A stretch of 64,000 nucleotides of DNA from Candidatus Thalassarchaeaceae archaeon (lineage in GTDB: Archaea > Thermoplasmatota > Poseidoniia > Poseidoniales > Thalassarchaeaceae). The stretch is taken from contig JAQXEZ010000014.1 in assembly GCA_029250605.1 (NCBI GenBank), positions 124,001 through 188,000 on the forward strand, written 5' to 3'. The notes under the pieces are model-generated. The model worked only from the letters and a program-made list of their open reading frames with translations, was not told where the DNA came from and did no database searches. This document shows, one piece after another, positions 62,247 through 64,000 of this stretch. Each line of letters starts with the position of its first letter. The first letter of the stretch is position 1. The position numbers and the translations under genes are program-made.

Positions 62247-63494
62247 TCACGAAAGTAGTTGGTCTACAAGCCAGTTAGGATCAAACGGATCCAAGTCATC
62301 GTAGCCCTGGCCGGTTCCAGCTAGTATGATTGGTCGGCCAGTAGCATGCGATATCGATAGGGCGGCTCCCCCTCTGGCATCTGTGTCGAGTTTGCAAAGT
62401 GCAGCGCCATCGAAGGTTAGTCTCCTCTGGAACTCAACTGCTTGTGTAACTGCATCATTGCCGGCTAATGCGTCTGCAACGAAGATTACCAGATGCGGGT
62501 CAGTGACCCTGTGCACCTTCTGGAGCTCCTCCATCAGATTGGACTTGTTCTGCATCCGACCTGATGTGTCGATAATCACGACATCGTCACCCTTTGCCCT
62601 CGCGCTCTCGATAGCATCTCTGGCAACCGCGGCAGAGTCTCCCCCTCTCTGACTCTTGATGCACCTGATTCCCAACCGGTCCGCGTGAGCCGCGAGTTGA
62701 TCTATGGCTCCGGCTCTGAATGTATCTGCAGCAGCTAGCACTACTCCGAATCCTTGGTCGTCCAGCCTCTTGGCGATCTTTGCGGAGGTAGTTGTCTTTC
62801 CTGTTCCGTTGACGCCTACCATCATGATGACAACGGGTGTCTCTGCTGACACAAAGTCCCTGATTGTTCGGTCGAAGTCCCAGTATCCAGCTTTGAGCAG
62901 GGACAGCAGTGCGCCCCTCAAGCCCCTTTCCACTACCTCGCTGAGGGGTGTCTTTCTGCTTACTCTGGAGCCAATTAAGTGAGACCTCAGGTTCGTAATC
63001 AGTTCGGAAACGGCATCGTGGCCCATGTCTGAGGACAGTAGTTCCTCCTCGAGTTCCTCAAGTATCTCATCCAATACTGGCCCCCCACTGATCACCATCC
63101 CACCAATGCTAGTCCGGTATTCGGATAGGTCGATTTCGAAGGAAATATCCGAATCAGCGAGTCTTCTTCCAGTGGTTGAGTCCATTGGATTCTTTTTCGA
63201 GATTTCAACTGGTCGTTGGGATGCCTTGGTGGCTTGTTCTCGGGCTGCTCTCTTCCTCTCATTGGAGTTGGTTGGAATGGAGAATGGGTCTGCAATCTCG
63301 TCGTCGAATTCGTCCCACTCGCTTTGAGTTTCGATTGGTCCCTCAGGGGTTTTGTCCTCTTGGTTCATGCTTCTGAGCGCGGCCTCCCTATCGGCAATCG
63401 CTTTCTCTGCCAATTCGGATCCCTCTTCCGCCATGAAGGTCTTATCATCGTCGGCCTGCTTGACCTTCTTTCGAAAGCGATCAAAGAGCCCCAT
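62247..63494 (-). CDS. ftsY: Signal recognition particle receptor FtsY
   Basis: FtsY docks SRP-ribosome complexes at the membrane. The acidic N-terminal third (about 130 residues) is the usual variable A domain. The N and G domains follow: IVGGMV-like helices, then the GTPase motifs GVNGTGKTTTSAKIAKRL (G1), LAAADTFRAGAIDQLAAHAD, VIIDTSGRMQNKSNLMEEL (G3), and CKLDTDARGGAALSIS (G4). The chain of 415 residues ends with DPNWLVDQLL. It directly follows prefoldin alpha, a pairing conserved in many archaea. Confidence 0.96.
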   Translation of the reverse strand: MGLFDRFRKKVKQADDDKTFMAEEGSELAEKAIADREAALRSMNQEDKTPEGPIETQSEWDEFDDEIADPFSIPTNSNERKRAAREQATKASQRPVEISKKNPMDSTTGRRLADSDISFEIDLSEYRTSIGGMVISGGPVLDEILEELEEELLSSDMGHDAVSELITNLRSHLIGSRVSRKTPLSEVVERGLRGALLSLLKAGYWDFDRTIRDFVSAETPVVIMMVGVNGTGKTTTSAKIAKRLDDQGFGVVLAAADTFRAGAIDQLAAHADRLGIRCIKSQRGGDSAAVARDAIESARAKGDDVVIIDTSGRMQNKSNLMEELQKVHRVTDPHLVIFVADALAGNDAVTQAVEFQRRLTFDGAALCKLDTDARGGAALSISHATGRPIILAGTGQGYDDLDPFDPNWLVDQLLS

Positions 63495-63503
63495 GGAAAA
63501 TCC

Positions 63504-64000
63504 TCAATCATCTAGGGTGAGTTCCGTTCCCCTCTTTCTTCTCGGCCTGCGCTTTGGTTGGCTCACCTGGACATTTTCGGACTCTTGGTGGCTTTCGTCC
63601 TCTGGAACCTGAATCCCGTTGGCTATCTCATTGAATCTGCTTGCAAGAGCGCCCACGTGATTCTCAAGCTCGTCGTGCTCTTTGGTAACCGTGTCTATTA
63701 TTGTGTTCAACTCGTCGTTCCTGCTTCGAAGGATCTCGAGTGCCTCCGGTCTCGTCTTCTCGGCCTGAACTCTGCTTCCTATGTCTACCACGGCCCCTGC
63801 ATCTGCAGGGATATCTGCCACAATTTGGACGCCGGCTCCTAGTGGCACCATCGCGCCCTTAGCTCCGTCATCTGAGATTGATGATAGGGCCTCCATAGCA
63901 TGCACCTGTTCAATTTTGATTCCTTCTAGATTGCGAATCTGCTGCTCTAGAGCCTGAAGTCTCTCTCTGTTAACCTCAACCAGTTGGGCCAAGCGCTGAA
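63504..64000 (-). CDS. pfdA: Prefoldin alpha subunit, 5' end probably off window
   Basis: Prefoldin is the jellyfish-shaped hexamer that holds unfolded proteins for the thermosome. The chain has the alpha-subunit plan: a long N-terminal coiled coil (RERLQALEQQIRNLEGIKIE), a central beta-hairpin region (VPLGAGVQIVADIPADAGAV), and a second coiled coil (LNTIIDTVTKEHDELENHV). It is followed by a basic, probably disordered tail. The first possible start in view is a TTG at 63992, but the frame stays open to the window edge, so the true start is probably just outside. FtsY follows nine bases downstream. Confidence 0.88.
   Translation of the reverse strand, partial: QRLAQLVEVNRERLQALEQQIRNLEGIKIEQVHAMEALSSISDDGAKGAMVPLGAGVQIVADIPADAGAVVDIGSRVQAEKTRPEALEILRSRNDELNTIIDTVTKEHDELENHVGALASRFNEIANGIQVPEDESHQESENVQVSQPKRRPRRKRGTELTLDD

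Overview
The window reads as a piece of a compact archaeal chromosome, most likely a marine planktonic euryarchaeon of the Marine Group II / Poseidoniales type (Thermoplasmatota). The archaeal signature is direct: transcription factor B, RNA polymerase subunits N and a P-like subunit, eL18, topoisomerase VI A and B, Trm1, a Trm5-type methyltransferase, diphthine synthase, an RFC-type clamp loader, a stand-alone GMP synthase amidotransferase and alpha prefoldin. Mixed in are genes usually thought of as bacterial (NAD-dependent DNA ligase, RlmH, a phospholipid acyltransferase, class II ribonucleotide reductase, lipobox lipoproteins). The lineage assignment is inference from gene content; no rRNA is present.

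Layout. 1-8.3 kb: a 3'-truncated solute-binding lipoprotein, then purM, trm1, moaA, an NfuA-like Fe-S protein, a PAC2 protein, two small genes (one a pentapeptide-repeat protein) and a thioesterase. 8.3-15.1 kb: a tandem pair of tRNA-Arg genes, a PKD lipoprotein, a DEDDh exonuclease facing a RecB-like Fe-S nuclease, a second PAC2 protein, ligA and tRNA-Pro. 15.1-16.7 kb: the eL18-uL13-uS9-rpoN operon. 16.7-24.7 kb: one giant surface protein built on calcium-binding Asp-rich repeats. 24.7-31.7 kb: small metabolic and modification genes, including a cobalamin adenosyltransferase, a Nudix enzyme, a DHH phosphoesterase, isocitrate dehydrogenase and one strikingly AT-rich membrane-protein gene. 31.8-43.7 kb: class II ribonucleotide reductase, TFB, a swivel-first aconitase, topoisomerase VI and an ArsR-type regulator. 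43.7-48.9 kb: a second giant secreted protein, with a vWA-like domain inside beta-propeller-like repeats. 49-64 kb: acyltransferase, HIT protein, FrdA-like flavoprotein, RFC subunit, RpoP-like protein, guaA amidotransferase, Trm5, two poorly recognised genes around dph5, a degenerate membrane-anchored receiver protein, ftsY and prefoldin.

How the genes connect. The adenosyltransferase makes the cofactor that the class II reductase needs, so dNTP synthesis here depends on vitamin B12. Aconitase and isocitrate dehydrogenase are consecutive TCA steps. LigA, topoisomerase VI, RFC and the two nucleases are replication and repair functions. Trm1, Trm5, RlmH and Dph5 modify the translation apparatus. 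The two giant proteins and two lipoproteins share one plan, a large ectodomain anchored at the membrane, which suits a cell that captures proteinaceous or polymeric particles (inference).

Coding density is very high. Eight convergent gene pairs overlap or are separated by no more than one base, and there is no gene-free stretch longer than about 300 bases. No CRISPR array, insertion sequence, integrase or rRNA gene was seen.
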